Of a stretch of DNA of 42,075 nt, positions 16,960-25,293 are shown in pieces. Where the stretch lies: NCBI RefSeq assembly GCF_004005945.1, contig NZ_SACS01000030.1, positions 1 to 42,075 on the forward strand, given 5' to 3'. Positions within the stretch are counted from its first letter, which is position 1, and the number at the start of each line of letters is the position of its first letter. This DNA comes from Rheinheimera riviphila. Its GTDB lineage: Bacteria > Pseudomonadota > Gammaproteobacteria > Enterobacterales > Alteromonadaceae. The position numbers and the translations under genes are program-made. Below the pieces are notes generated by a model that was not told the origin of the DNA, searched no databases, and was given only the letters and a program-made list of their open reading frames with translations.

Positions 16960-18489
16960 ATGATTGCTACAAACTCATTCACCACCACCAAAGAAGTTTG
17001 GTTTGTCACCGGCTCGCAACATTTATACGGCCCGAAAGTACTGGCGACCGTCGCGCAAGACAGCGAAATTATTGTCGCTGGCTTAAATCAGCAAGCCGGT
17101 TTGCCGGTCAAATTGGTTTGTAAGCCAACAGTGAAAAGCCCGGAAGAAATTTTTGCCGTTTGCCAGCAAGCCAATGCCAATCCGGATTGTGTCGGCCTGG
17201 TGCTGTGGATGCATACCTTTTCGCCCGCCAAAATGTGGATCGCCGGCTTAAGTGAGCTCAGAAAACCATTTTTGCACCTGCACACCCAGTTCAACGCTGA
17301 ACTGCCGTGGGCCGAAATTAATATGAATTATATGAATACCCATCAGAGCGCGCATGGTTGTCGCGAATTTGGTTTTATCGGCACCCGCATGCGCAAAGAG
17401 CGCAAAGTGGTGGTGGGTCATTGGCAAAGCCCGTTGTTGCAGGGCGATGTCAACGACTGGTGCCGCGCGGCATTAGGTTGGGCAGAAAGCCGCTCGTTAA
17501 AAGTGGCACGCTTTGGCGACAATATGCGTCAGGTGGCGGTGACTGAAGGCGATAAAGTTGCGGCGCAAATTCAATTTGGTTATGAAGTGCATGCTTATGG
17601 TCTGGCCGATTTAGCGGCGGTGGTAGATGCAGTGAACGACGGCGATGTGGCGTCGCAGCTCGATTTATATCGTCAGGATTATCAATGTCATGACAGCATT
17701 TTTACCGATGAATATGCACTCAAGATGCTGCAAAACGAAGCCCGGCTGGAACTTGGCATGCGCCGTTTCCTCGACCAGGGCGGCTTTAAAGCCTTCACCA
17801 ACTGCTTTGAAAACCTGGCTGGTTTAACCGGTTTACCAGGCCTCGCCACGCAGCGCCTGATGGCGGCCGGTTATGGTTATGGCGCCGAAGGCGACTGGAA
17901 AACGTCGGCCATGGTGCGGATTATGAAAGTGATGGGCCAGGGCCGGGCTGGTGGTTGTTCCTTTATGGAAGACTACACATATAACTTCGGGGGGTACAAT
18001 TTTGGCAGCCGCGATCAGGTCCTTGGCGCGCATATGTTGGAAGTCTGCCCATCAATTGCCGCCGCCAAGCCAAAACTGGAAGTGCATCGCCATACCATTG
18101 GCGTGAAATGTGACGTGCCACGCTTGTTGTTTAACGCTGCAGCAGGCCCGGCCATTAACGTGTCGCCAATTGATTTAGGCAACCGATTCCGGATTTTAAT
18201 CAACGAAGTCGACGCCGTCGTACCACCAGCCGGCACCCCGGAATTACCGGTGGCTTCAGCCTTGTGGGAGCCAAGACCAAATCTGAATGTCGCAGCAGCA
18301 GCCTGGATCCACGCCGGCGGCGCGCACCATACCGTATTCAGCCAATCAGTCACCACCGACATGATGGTCGATTTCGCCGAAATGGCTGGCGTTGAAACAG
18401 TGATTATTGATGGCAGCACCAATATTCGTCAGTTGAAGACCGATTTACGGCATAGCGCGGCTTATTTCCATTTAAACCAAGGGGTTTAG
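16960..18489 (+). CDS. araA: L-arabinose isomerase
   Basis: A 509-residue enzyme close to the usual 500. [13 protein letters not shown] starts the fold. [15 protein letters not shown] and [20 protein letters not shown] are AraA signatures, the latter with the first metal-binding Glu. [10 protein letters not shown] carries the second Glu, EVHRHTIG the third ligand region, and [12 protein letters not shown] the last His. It converts L-arabinose to L-ribulose with Mn. GAGG lies 8-11 nt before the ATG. It is the last gene of araBDA, followed by a REPIN. Confidence 0.97.
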   Translation: MIATNSFTTTKEVWFVTGSQHLYGPKVLATVAQDSEIIVAGLNQQAGLPVKLVCKPTVKSPEEIFAVCQQANANPDCVGLVLWMHTFSPAKMWIAGLSELRKPFLHLHTQFNAELPWAEINMNYMNTHQSAHGCREFGFIGTRMRKERKVVVGHWQSPLLQGDVNDWCRAALGWAESRSLKVARFGDNMRQVAVTEGDKVAAQIQFGYEVHAYGLADLAAVVDAVNDGDVASQLDLYRQDYQCHDSIFTDEYALKMLQNEARLELGMRRFLDQGGFKAFTNCFENLAGLTGLPGLATQRLMAAGYGYGAEGDWKTSAMVRIMKVMGQGRAGGCSFMEDYTYNFGGYNFGSRDQVLGAHMLEVCPSIAAAKPKLEVHRHTIGVKCDVPRLLFNAAAGPAINVSPIDLGNRFRILINEVDAVVPPAGTPELPVASALWEPRPNLNVAAAAWIHAGGAHHTVFSQSVTTDMMVDFAEMAGVETVIIDGSTNIRQLKTDLRHSAAYFHLNQGV

Positions 18490-18530
18490 TTAGGCAGACC
18501 CGCCTCGTTGCGATTGTTTAATCATCGACA

Positions 18531-18673
18531 GTAGGGCGTACTCACCCGAAGGGTAGTACGCCGTGATTTTTTAGCTGCAAGTTGACTGCAGATTTAATCA
18601 CTTAATTACTTAAAAAATCCTTTGCTTTCAAGGGAAAAAATGGCGTACTACCCTTCGGGTGAGTACACCCTAC
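18531..18673. repeat. REPIN: inverted REP pair, tail to tail
   Basis: The forward REP at 18531-18562 has the CCCGAAGGG loop. The inverted REP at 18642-18673 has the matching CCCTTCGGG loop. An 79-bp AT-rich spacer separates them. The pair occupies most of the araA-HAD gap and may end or stabilise the araBDA message. Confidence 0.85.
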
Positions 18674-18715
18674 CATCGGCAAGTTTCGCTACCGGGCGTA
18701 CCGATTTAAATTCCA

Positions 18716-19324
18716 ATGACAGTGCAGGGTAATCAATTGATCAATCTAAACCAATACCAAGCCATCATCTTTGACATGGATGGTACCCTTATCGACTCGA
18801 TGCCCGGCCATGGCAAAGCGTGGCAGTTGACCTGTGAACGCTACGGTTATCCGTTTGACCTGGTGTATATGCAAAGTTTAGGCGGGGTGCCGACCGATCA
18901 AACGGTGGTGCTGCTGAACGAAAAATATCAGTTGAACCATGATATTGCCGAAGTGGCGGCGTTCAAAGCTGCGATGTGGGAACAAATGGATGAAGCGCCG
19001 GTATTGATCCCCTGCACTTTGGAAGTGCTGCAACATTACCTGCCTTCAATAAAAATTGGCATCGGCACCGGTGCTGAACGCAGCCATGCGTTAAAAATGC
19101 TGCTTCAAACCGGGCTGTTGGAATTAGTGCCGACAGTGGTCACTGCCAGCGATGTGACTTTTGGCAAACCTCATCCGGAAACCTTTTTAACTGTTGCCGC
19201 AAAGCTTGGTGTGGCACCAGAGCTGTGTGTGGTGTTTGAAGATACTGCGATCGGCCAGCAAGCAGCGCTCGCCGCAGGGATGGACTGTATTTTGGTGAAG
19301 GATGGGCAGCTGTTGTGTGATTGA
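18716..19324 (+). CDS. HAD-superfamily phosphatase (beta-phosphoglucomutase/YqaB-like)
   Basis: A 202-residue haloacid-dehalogenase hydrolase. FDMDGTLIDSMPGHGKAW carries the nucleophile Asp and acid/base Asp, a helical cap follows, GTGAERSHA is motif II, and GKPHPETF with VFEDTAIGQQAALAAGM form motifs III and IV. Such enzymes dephosphorylate small sugar phosphates; here it may remove dead-end pentose or hexose phosphates made during arabinose growth (inference). The start is uncertain: ATG 18716 has no clear ribosome site. TTG 18737, seven bases after CAGGG, would give the more typical beginning MINLNQYQAIIFDMDG. Confidence 0.85.
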   Translation: MTVQGNQLINLNQYQAIIFDMDGTLIDSMPGHGKAWQLTCERYGYPFDLVYMQSLGGVPTDQTVVLLNEKYQLNHDIAEVAAFKAAMWEQMDEAPVLIPCTLEVLQHYLPSIKIGIGTGAERSHALKMLLQTGLLELVPTVVTASDVTFGKPHPETFLTVAAKLGVAPELCVVFEDTAIGQQAALAAGMDCILVKDGQLLCD

Positions 19325-19342
19325 GTAAGTGGTGCTGCTCAT

Positions 19343-19741
19343 TCAATCAAACCAGTTTTCAACAGCCAGACCAGCGATGCGGGAAAACTCGCTGACATTA
19401 CGTGTCACCAGTATCGCCCCAGCCGCTTTGGCACTAGCGGCAATCAGGTTATCCAGTGGGCCGATCATGCGGCCTTGTTGTTCCAAATCAGCACGCACAT
19501 CGGCAGCAATTCGGGCGGCTTTGGCATCAAATGGAATAATTTGAATCACTTTTAACAGCTCATTCAGTTGATCACGTCTTTTCGCCGGCGCCTGCGATTT
19601 AGCAATGCCCGTTTCCAACTCATACAAGACAACTGCCGGGATCAACACATCACCTGGCATCTTGGCCAATAGTTTTTGATCGACCTTACCCATGCCTTTA
19701 AAAAAATAAATCAAGGTGTTGGTATCCAGCGCGTATTTCAT
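19343..19741 (-). CDS. vapC: VapC-like PIN-domain toxin
   Basis: A 132-residue PIN ribonuclease. The conserved acids are visible in YALDTNTLIYFFKG (Asp6), VVLYELETGIAKS (Glu) and GPLDNLIAASAKAAGAILVTRN (Asp in the third motif). It probably cleaves specific RNAs when free of its antitoxin. Its start overlaps the antitoxin stop (ATGA). It converges on the HAD gene with an 18-bp gap. It appears complete. Confidence 0.9.
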   Translation of the reverse strand: MKYALDTNTLIYFFKGMGKVDQKLLAKMPGDVLIPAVVLYELETGIAKSQAPAKRRDQLNELLKVIQIIPFDAKAARIAADVRADLEQQGRMIGPLDNLIAASAKAAGAILVTRNVSEFSRIAGLAVENWFD

Positions 19742-19968
19742 AGAGACTCTCGCGGTATATCATCACCTTGTTCGGCACGCAGTTCGTCTTGCTGTGGAAA
19801 TACTTGCCAGCTACCAGCCATCTCCCGCACCGCTAACGGCCAATCCGTATGGGACTGCTGGCGGATCAGATCCGCAATCCACTGGCTTTGCGACACCTTC
19901 GCCTCAGCCGAGGCTTGTTTGACCTTCTGGATGAGCTCGTCGTCCAGATAAATAGTAATTTGCGCCAT
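19738..19968 (-). CDS. vapB: VapB-like ribbon-helix-helix antitoxin
   Basis: A 76-residue antitoxin. ITIYLDDELIQKVKQASAEA is an RHH DNA-binding segment and the C-terminal acidic tail would occupy the toxin active site. A very strong GGAGGTGA ribosome site precedes the ATG, as expected when the antitoxin must be made in excess. A near-perfect palindrome upstream (19989-20016) is its likely operator. Confidence 0.88.
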   Translation of the reverse strand: MAQITIYLDDELIQKVKQASAEAKVSQSQWIADLIRQQSHTDWPLAVREMAGSWQVFPQQDELRAEQGDDIPRESL

Positions 19969-19988
19969 AGGTCACCTCCAACCTTACA

Positions 19989-20016
19989 TATAAGTGCAAG
20001 TATAATTGCGCTTATA
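19989..20016 (-). promoter_or_regulatory. Probable VapBC autoregulatory operator
   Basis: TATAAGTGCAA (19989-19999) and TTGCGCTTATA (20006-20016) form an 11-bp inverted repeat with one mismatch and a 6-bp centre. It lies 21 bp upstream of vapB. Confidence 0.6.
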
Positions 20017-20197
20017 GGGTATGCCAACCATCACTCCCAAAATTCTTAGTTTGTGGCTGGATAGCACCTTTTATTGTCGAATCTTTAAAGATTGCAGGCA
20101 TTGTGCTGAACGTCGGGGCTTGCACAATCTCTGGAACCTTTGGCGATCGGCATGTAGTTGCGCTTACTCTTGGTTTTCGCAATCCCAAATAAAACTC

Positions 20198-20226
20198 TTG
20201 CCTAAAACCTATCAATTGTATTATAA
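20198..20226 (+). promoter_or_regulatory. Candidate promoter and operator of the mutarotase-GH43 unit
   Basis: TTGCCT (20198-20203) and TTATAA (20221-20226) are 17 bp apart. TTGTATTATAA (20216-20226) fits the arabinose operator family and overlaps the -10. The rest of the 19969-20275 gap holds only the VapBC operator and a short leader. Confidence 0.5.
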
Positions 20227-20275
20227 AATTACAAAAAATAATCAAACCAACAATGTTCAAAAAACAGGGTGGACT

Positions 20276-21577
20276 ATGACGATTTTAATGACTTTCAGCA
20301 AAGGTGCAGGTTGCCAAACTTTTCGTTTGGCTTGCCGTCCGGCATTAGCCTCGGGCAAATCTTTTTCGATGGCGATGTTGGTATTGTTGCTCTGCGGCTG
20401 TGGTCCGGCGCAGCAACCTACATCCTCGACATCAACTCAGCCAGCGGCCACGGCAACATCTTCAGCGCCATCAGCAGCAACAGCGGATCCTCAACAAGTG
20501 AAACAAATGAATAACGCAGCATTGAGTGTACAAAGCAAGGTTTTTGGCCAGTTGCCAGACGGTCGGGAAGTATCGTTAGTGACGCTGAAAAATAGTCACG
20601 GCGTCGAGCTGGACGTCACCAACTATGGTGGCATTATCACCCGTCTCATCACGCCGGATGCGAAGGGCCAGCCGGGCGATATCGTGCTTGGATATGACAA
20701 TCTGCAGCAATATCTCGACAATAACCCGTATTTTGGCGCCATTATCGGCCGTTTTGGTAATCGGATTGCCAAAGGTCAGTTCGCGATTGACGGCAAAAGC
20801 TATCAGCTCGCCAATAATGATGGCGACAATCATTTACACGGTGGGGTGCAGGGTTTTGATAAAAAACTATGGCAAATGCAGCCTTTTCAGCATGCGGACA
20901 GCGTGGGTGTTGAACTCAGTTATTTAAGTGTGGATGGTGAAGAAGGTTATCCCGGTAATTTGCAGGTAAAAGTAATTTATACCCTGACCAATACCAACGA
21001 ACTACAAATGCAATTTCAGGCCACCACCGACCAAACCACTCCGGTCAATTTAACCCAGCATAGCTATTTTAATCTGGCAGGCTCCGGCAGTATTTTAGAG
21101 CATCAGCTGGAAATTCCGGCGGCGCAAATTACGCCGGTTGGTGCGGGCTTAATTCCAACCGGTGAGTTGCAAGCGGTGGAAGGCACAGCTTTTGATTTTC
21201 GCAGCGCCAAAGCCATCGGCCGGGACATTGCTGCTGAGGATGCGCAGCTGAAACTGGGGCTGGGCTATGATCATAATTTTGTATTAAAAGCGACAGTGGA
21301 TGACTCGTTGGTGTTAGCTGGTCGGGTATTGGAGCCAAAAAGTGGCCGGGTGCTGGAAGTCTGGACTGAAGAGCCGGCGGTGCAGTTTTACTCCGGTAAT
21401 TTCCTTGATGGCAGCCTGACCGGTAAAGGCGTGCAGTATGCACATCGCAGTGGTTTTTGTTTAGAGCCGCAGCATTATCCGGACGCGCCCAATCAAAGCA
21501 CTTTCCCATCGACCTTGCTCAAACCAGGCGAGACCTATTCGACGCAGATTGTGTATCGGTTTAGCACTAAGTCTTAA
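20276..21577 (+). CDS. Aldose 1-epimerase (galactose mutarotase family), probable lipoprotein
   Basis: A 433-residue protein. After a long N-region, MAMLVLLLCGCG gives a lipobox-like cleavage before Cys42, then a Ser/Thr/Ala/Pro-rich linker to about residue 78. The mutarotase fold follows: DVTNYGGIITRL, GAIIGRFGNRIAKGQF, NHLHGGVQGF, TQHSYFNLAG with the catalytic His, and FCLEPQHYPDAPN with the catalytic Glu. I chose ATG 20276 because AGGG at 20266-20269 precedes it; the longer frame from 20021 crosses the promoter. It would interconvert alpha and beta sugar anomers outside the cytoplasm, ahead of transport. It is followed after 14 nt by a secreted GH43 gene. Confidence 0.88.
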   Translation: MTILMTFSKGAGCQTFRLACRPALASGKSFSMAMLVLLLCGCGPAQQPTSSTSTQPAATATSSAPSAATADPQQVKQMNNAALSVQSKVFGQLPDGREVSLVTLKNSHGVELDVTNYGGIITRLITPDAKGQPGDIVLGYDNLQQYLDNNPYFGAIIGRFGNRIAKGQFAIDGKSYQLANNDGDNHLHGGVQGFDKKLWQMQPFQHADSVGVELSYLSVDGEEGYPGNLQVKVIYTLTNTNELQMQFQATTDQTTPVNLTQHSYFNLAGSGSILEHQLEIPAAQITPVGAGLIPTGELQAVEGTAFDFRSAKAIGRDIAAEDAQLKLGLGYDHNFVLKATVDDSLVLAGRVLEPKSGRVLEVWTEEPAVQFYSGNFLDGSLTGKGVQYAHRSGFCLEPQHYPDAPNQSTFPSTLLKPGETYSTQIVYRFSTKS

Positions 21578-21591
21578 GGAAGGATGGACCC

Positions 21592-23469
21592 ATGACCCTG
21601 AATTTAGCGACTCTTTCGACCTTAGCGCTGCTGGTGACGATTGGCTTGGCGCAGACTCCTGCCGAGGCGATGACCTCAGACAAGGCTGATGCGGTGAAAA
21701 GCGCTGCTGTCAGCGATGGCAGCTTTACCAATCCATTATTCCCGAACGGCGCCGATCCGTGGCTGGAATATTTTGACGGTAACTATTACCTGACGACAAC
21801 CACCTGGACCTCGGAATTGGTGATGCGTAAATCGCCAACGCTGGCTGGTCTTGCTACTGCGACACCCATTAACGTCTGGTCGGCCACCGATCCTAAACGC
21901 TGCTGTAATTTTTGGGCTTTTGAGTTTCACCGCTTAAAAGGTCCGAACGGTTATCGCTGGTACATGATGTACACCGCAGGTCAGGACGGCACCCTAGATC
22001 ATCAACATCTGAACGTGCTGGAAAGTGCGGGTGACGATCCAATGGGGCCCTACGAGTACAAAGGCACGATGATGCCGGATGTCTGGAATATAGACGGTAA
22101 CTATCTGACATTTAAAGACAAACTGTATTTAATTTATTCGCAGTGGCAAGGCGATCAGCAGCTAAATCTGATAGTGCCGATGGACAATCCCTGGACTTTA
22201 ACCGCTGGTGTCAAGCCAATGGTGCTGACGCGACCAGAGCTTGCTTGGGAAATCAGTGGTCGCAAAGTCACCGAAGGCGCTGAAGTGTTGCAGCATCAGG
22301 GCCGTACTTTTGTCACTTATTCGGCCAGTTTTTGCGATACGCCCGATTATAAACTGGGTTTGCTGGAACTGACCGGCGACGACCCGATGAATCCGGCGCA
22401 TTGGCAAAAATCGCCACAACCGGTATTTAGCCGTACCGAACAAGTGTTTGGTCCTGGTCATAACGGCTTTTTTAAATCGCCGGACGGCAAAGAACATTGG
22501 CTGGTGTATCACGGCAATGACAAAGCCAGCGATGGTTGCAGCGCAAGCCGTTCGTTACGTGCACAAAAATTCAGCTTTGATCAAAACGGCCTGCCGGTAT
22601 TTGGCAAGCCATTGGCGCCTGGTGTGAAAGTGGCGGCGCCTTCCGGTGAACATACGCCTTTAACTACCAAAGTTCAGGGACAACGGCTGCAGTTGCAAGC
22701 AGGTGGTTTGTGTTTAACTGCGGACGCCAAAGGCAAGGTGAGTAAAGCCAGTTGTACGATTTCGAGTGTGGTTTCGGGCACAGATCCGGGTGTGGCAGGC
22801 GATGCCGCCAGCTTCTGGGTTGCCGATGCGTTAGCGACCGATGGCCTGCGTTTGAATCATCCGGCAACCGGCCAGTTTTTAACGCGCACCAGCAAAGGCT
22901 ATCAACTCAGCCCCTGGCAGCAACAGCCGGAGCAGCAATTTACTTGGCTTGACGGGCAGTTACAGTCGTTGTCTACACCAGCGGTAGCCAAAACCGAATG
23001 TGCTGAAAACGATTTGCGTTGCCAGTCCTGGCAATTATTGCCGGTAGGAAATGCCGTGTTGCTAAGCCAGCAATCCGGTAAAGCAGTGACTGTCGCCGAT
23101 TGCGCCAAAAGCATGGGAGCAAAAGTGCAGCAAGATGCCTGGAGCGGCAAGTTGTGCCAACAATGGCAAGTCAAAGCCGGTGAAAAAGGGTTTGTCAGGC
23201 TACAACCAGCGCATGCGCCAGAGTTATGCCTGCAGGTGAAAGATGACGCGGTGGTGCCTGGCGCTGGTTTAGTGCAGGGCAGCTGTCAGGCGAAAACTGC
23301 TTTGTGGCGACTGACCCCGGTCACCGGTGGTGGTTTGCTGCTGGAAAACGGCTATAGCAAACAACTGGTGGATTTATCCAGCTGCGGCCTTGCCGATGGT
23401 ACGGCATTAGCGCAAGCGCCGAAGCTAGGTCATGCTTGTCAGGTATTTCATTTGCGGGCACCAAAGTAG
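21592..23469 (+). CDS. Secreted GH43 arabinosidase with C-terminal beta-trefoil domain
   Basis: A 625-residue protein with a signal peptide (residues about 1-26). A five-bladed propeller GH43 domain spans about residues 40-345: the catalytic base Asp is in NGADPWLEYF, the pKa-modulating Asp in WNIDGNYL, and the acid Glu in KVTEGAEVLQ. From about residue 365 a Cys-rich region with repeated CQSWQLL, CQQWQV and CQVFHL motifs resembles a ricin-type (CBM13) sugar-binding trefoil. ELAWEISGRKVTEGAEVL and FGPGHNGF closely parallel the cytoplasmic GH43 at 38445, so the two are paralogues. It likely removes arabinofuranosyl units from arabinan or side chains. It is co-transcribed with the mutarotase. 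Confidence 0.88.
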   Translation: MTLNLATLSTLALLVTIGLAQTPAEAMTSDKADAVKSAAVSDGSFTNPLFPNGADPWLEYFDGNYYLTTTTWTSELVMRKSPTLAGLATATPINVWSATDPKRCCNFWAFEFHRLKGPNGYRWYMMYTAGQDGTLDHQHLNVLESAGDDPMGPYEYKGTMMPDVWNIDGNYLTFKDKLYLIYSQWQGDQQLNLIVPMDNPWTLTAGVKPMVLTRPELAWEISGRKVTEGAEVLQHQGRTFVTYSASFCDTPDYKLGLLELTGDDPMNPAHWQKSPQPVFSRTEQVFGPGHNGFFKSPDGKEHWLVYHGNDKASDGCSASRSLRAQKFSFDQNGLPVFGKPLAPGVKVAAPSGEHTPLTTKVQGQRLQLQAGGLCLTADAKGKVSKASCTISSVVSGTDPGVAGDAASFWVADALATDGLRLNHPATGQFLTRTSKGYQLSPWQQQPEQQFTWLDGQLQSLSTPAVAKTECAENDLRCQSWQLLPVGNAVLLSQQSGKAVTVADCAKSMGAKVQQDAWSGKLCQQWQVKAGEKGFVRLQPAHAPELCLQVKDDAVVPGAGLVQGSCQAKTALWRLTPVTGGGLLLENGYSKQLVDLSSCGLADGTALAQAPKLGHACQVFHLRAPK

Positions 23470-23507
23470 CCGAGTAGCGCTATTTTATGACGAACAATAA
23501 ATGGATA

Positions 23508-23543
23508 GTAGGGCGTCACTCACCGCGTCAGCGGTAGTGCGCC
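23508..23543 (+). repeat. Single REP sequence
   Basis: It starts GTAGGGCGTCACTCACCG, has the CGTCAG loop and ends AGTGCGCC. The partner REP is missing. It lies between the GH43 gene and the convergent rpmJ2/rpmE2 genes. Confidence 0.8.
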
Positions 23544-23594
23544 ATGCGCCAGTTGCAAGCCATTGCCCGATGTCAGAATGGACCGGTTAAGTCT

Positions 23595-23720
23595 TTAGCG
23601 CTGCCGCGCTTTAAAGCGTGGATTGGCTTTACAGATGACAAAAACTTTGCCGCGCCGATGCACAATCTGGCAATCCGGGTGGCGCTCTTTGGCCGATTTC
23701 AGTGACGATAAGACTTTCAT
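23595..23720 (-). CDS. rpmJ2: Ribosomal protein L36, zinc-independent paralogue
   Basis: A 41-residue protein starting [18 protein letters not shown] and ending NPRFKARQR, matching the YkgO/RpmJ2 form. Only two cysteines (17 and 30) are present instead of the four-ligand zinc set of the standard protein. AGGAG precedes the ATG. It lies 30 nt after rpmE2 and probably shares its transcript and Zur-type control. It would replace the zinc-binding L36 when zinc is scarce. Confidence 0.93.
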   Translation of the reverse strand: MKVLSSLKSAKERHPDCQIVHRRGKVFVICKANPRFKARQR

Positions 23721-23750
23721 ATCTAACTCCTTTTTTATTAACTGCTTTGA

Positions 23751-24014
23751 TTAACCGCGGCTGCTTTTGGCCAGAGCTCCAAACTTTTTGCTGAACGCGG
23801 CCACACGGCCTTCGGTTTGTGTCACTTTCTGTCTACCGGTGTAGAAGGGGTGGGACGCGCTGGACACATCTAATGCGATATAGGGGTAAGTTTCACCGTC
23901 CGTCCACTGGTAAGTGCGGCTAGTATCAATGGTCGATCCGACCAGAAAAAATGCATCAACAGACAAGTCGTGGAACAACACTGTGCGATACGCAGGATGA
24001 ATATTTTTTTTCAT
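23751..24014 (-). CDS. rpmE2: Ribosomal protein L31 type B (zinc-independent)
   Basis: An 87-residue protein beginning [18 protein letters not shown], with [20 protein letters not shown], the hallmark of L31. It contains no cysteine, so it is the C-minus, zinc-free type B form. In other gammaproteobacteria it replaces the zinc form under zinc limitation and is repressed by Zur. A matching palindrome lies 40 bp upstream. It heads the two-gene unit with rpmJ2. Confidence 0.95.
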   Translation of the reverse strand: MKKNIHPAYRTVLFHDLSVDAFFLVGSTIDTSRTYQWTDGETYPYIALDVSSASHPFYTGRQKVTQTEGRVAAFSKKFGALAKSSRG

Positions 24015-24052
24015 AACGGGCCTTTGTGATTACTGCAACATTGCAAGATACA

Positions 24053-24068
24053 TAATGTGATAACATAA
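24053..24068 (-). promoter_or_regulatory. Zur-like operator of rpmE2-rpmJ2
   Basis: TAATGTGATAACATAA contains ATGTGATAACAT, one base from the perfect ATGTTATAACAT core of gammaproteobacterial Zur boxes. Its position upstream of a zinc-free ribosomal protein pair supports the call. Confidence 0.7.
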
Positions 24069-24259
24069 CAATTTTTACCTAAATGAGAATTGATGTCAAT
24101 TGCAAATTCGAGCTAATCTTGCATCGGAATGACAAACGCAGGCGGGTCCAGTTGCAGAATTTTTGATACATTTTGTACAAACTATTAAATCTAATGACTT
24201 TTTTATTTTGTAAAATCAGCAGACTTTACTGTTGTAAAGCGAGTAGTTTGATCATGCGT

Positions 24260-24361
24260 GGCGGACTGCCTGCGGCGAGTCACGCCCTACTGTTGGTTTT
24301 TAACAGCTCAATATTCGGCACCAAGGGTAGGGCGTACTCACCGCGTCAGCGGTAGTACGCC
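24260..24361. repeat. REPIN: inverted REP pair, head to head
   Basis: The inverted REP at 24260-24290 and the forward REP at 24327-24361 are separated by a 36-bp spacer (24291-24326). That spacer is nearly identical to the one at 27190-27225. The pair fills much of the 24015-24396 gap, where otherwise only the Zur-like box is seen. Confidence 0.85.
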
Positions 24362-24396
24362 ATGTGATGAGCTTCAAAAAAGTCCGCCATGCACGG

Positions 24397-25161
24397 TTAA
24401 GTTCTGGTGATCGAAGCACCGCCATCTACTAACGACGCTGTGCCGGTGACAAAAGATGAATCGTCAGATGCCAGATACAACACCGAACGTGCCAGCTCTT
24501 CCGCCGTCGCCACCCGTTTTAATGCGTGCAGGTTGGCAATAAATGCTTGTGATTCAGTGCTTTCGTTCATGTCCCGGTACATTGGCGTGTCCACGGCGCC
24601 TGGCAATATCGCATTGACTCTGATCTGCTGTGGACCGAATTCCGCCGCAAGAGCTTGGGTTAAGCCAATCAAACCAGCTTTACTGGCGGCATAAGCGGCT
24701 ACACCGGGGAAAGCGAAGCTGTAGCCGACAAAAGTTGAGGTGAAAATAATCGAACCACCACCTTGTTTCATCATCGCCGGCAGCTGGTATTTTGCGCCTA
24801 AAAACGCGCTGGTTAGATTGGTTTGCAGAGTGTCGGTGAAGCCTTGCCCCGATACTTCGGTACTTGGCCCCATTTCGCCTAAAGTGCCGGCGTTATTAAA
24901 CGCAATATCGAGCCGGCCATATTGACGCACCGCCAGTTCAACCAATGCTTTAGCGTAAACTTCCGATACCACATCGCCCGCCAGTGCCGTGGCTTCGCCG
25001 CCTGCGGCTTTAATTTGCGCCACCAGACTGCTGAGTTCTGCTTCGCGCCGTGCGCCGACCACCACACTGGCGCCTTCTTTTGCAAACAACAAAGCGGTCG
25101 CTCGGCCAATGCCTGAGCTGGCGCCGGTCACAATGGCTACTTTACCGGTTAATTTGTTCAT
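24397..25161 (-). CDS. SDR-family oxidoreductase
   Basis: A 254-residue classical short-chain dehydrogenase. VTGASSGIGRATALLFAKEG binds NAD(P), FNNAGTLGEM is the NNAG motif, and STFVGYSFAFPGVAAYAASKAG carries Ser and YxxxK. The C-terminus ends in VDGGASITRT. GAGG precedes the ATG. It is divergent from the LysR gene, which may control it. The substrate is unknown; nothing ties it to arabinose. Confidence 0.85.
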   Translation of the reverse strand: MNKLTGKVAIVTGASSGIGRATALLFAKEGASVVVGARREAELSSLVAQIKAAGGEATALAGDVVSEVYAKALVELAVRQYGRLDIAFNNAGTLGEMGPSTEVSGQGFTDTLQTNLTSAFLGAKYQLPAMMKQGGGSIIFTSTFVGYSFAFPGVAAYAASKAGLIGLTQALAAEFGPQQIRVNAILPGAVDTPMYRDMNESTESQAFIANLHALKRVATAEELARSVLYLASDDSSFVTGTASLVDGGASITRT

Positions 25162-25264
25162 TTTAGAGCCCTCAATTTAAGTACTACCGAAACCCAATGT
25201 TCCGTTGCAATGCACTATATTGATTTGTAATTCAGTGAAACAGCGGCTGAATATGAAGCCATTG

Positions 25265-25279
25265 TTCAGCTTTTATGAA
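25265..25279. promoter_or_regulatory. Candidate LysR-type box upstream of the LysR gene
   Basis: TTCAGCTTTTATGAA has TTCA/TGAA arms, the LTTR box layout. The 17-mer GTTCAGCTTTTATGAAT recurs exactly at 27150-27166, upstream of the second SDR gene. Confidence 0.45.
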
Positions 25280-25293
25280 TTTTAGGAGATCGG

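Noticed and set aside
20021-20275. N-terminal extension of the mutarotase frame
   Set aside because: The extension crosses the candidate promoter and operator and is not family-like; the lipoprotein signal starts later, and ATG 20276 has a ribosome site.
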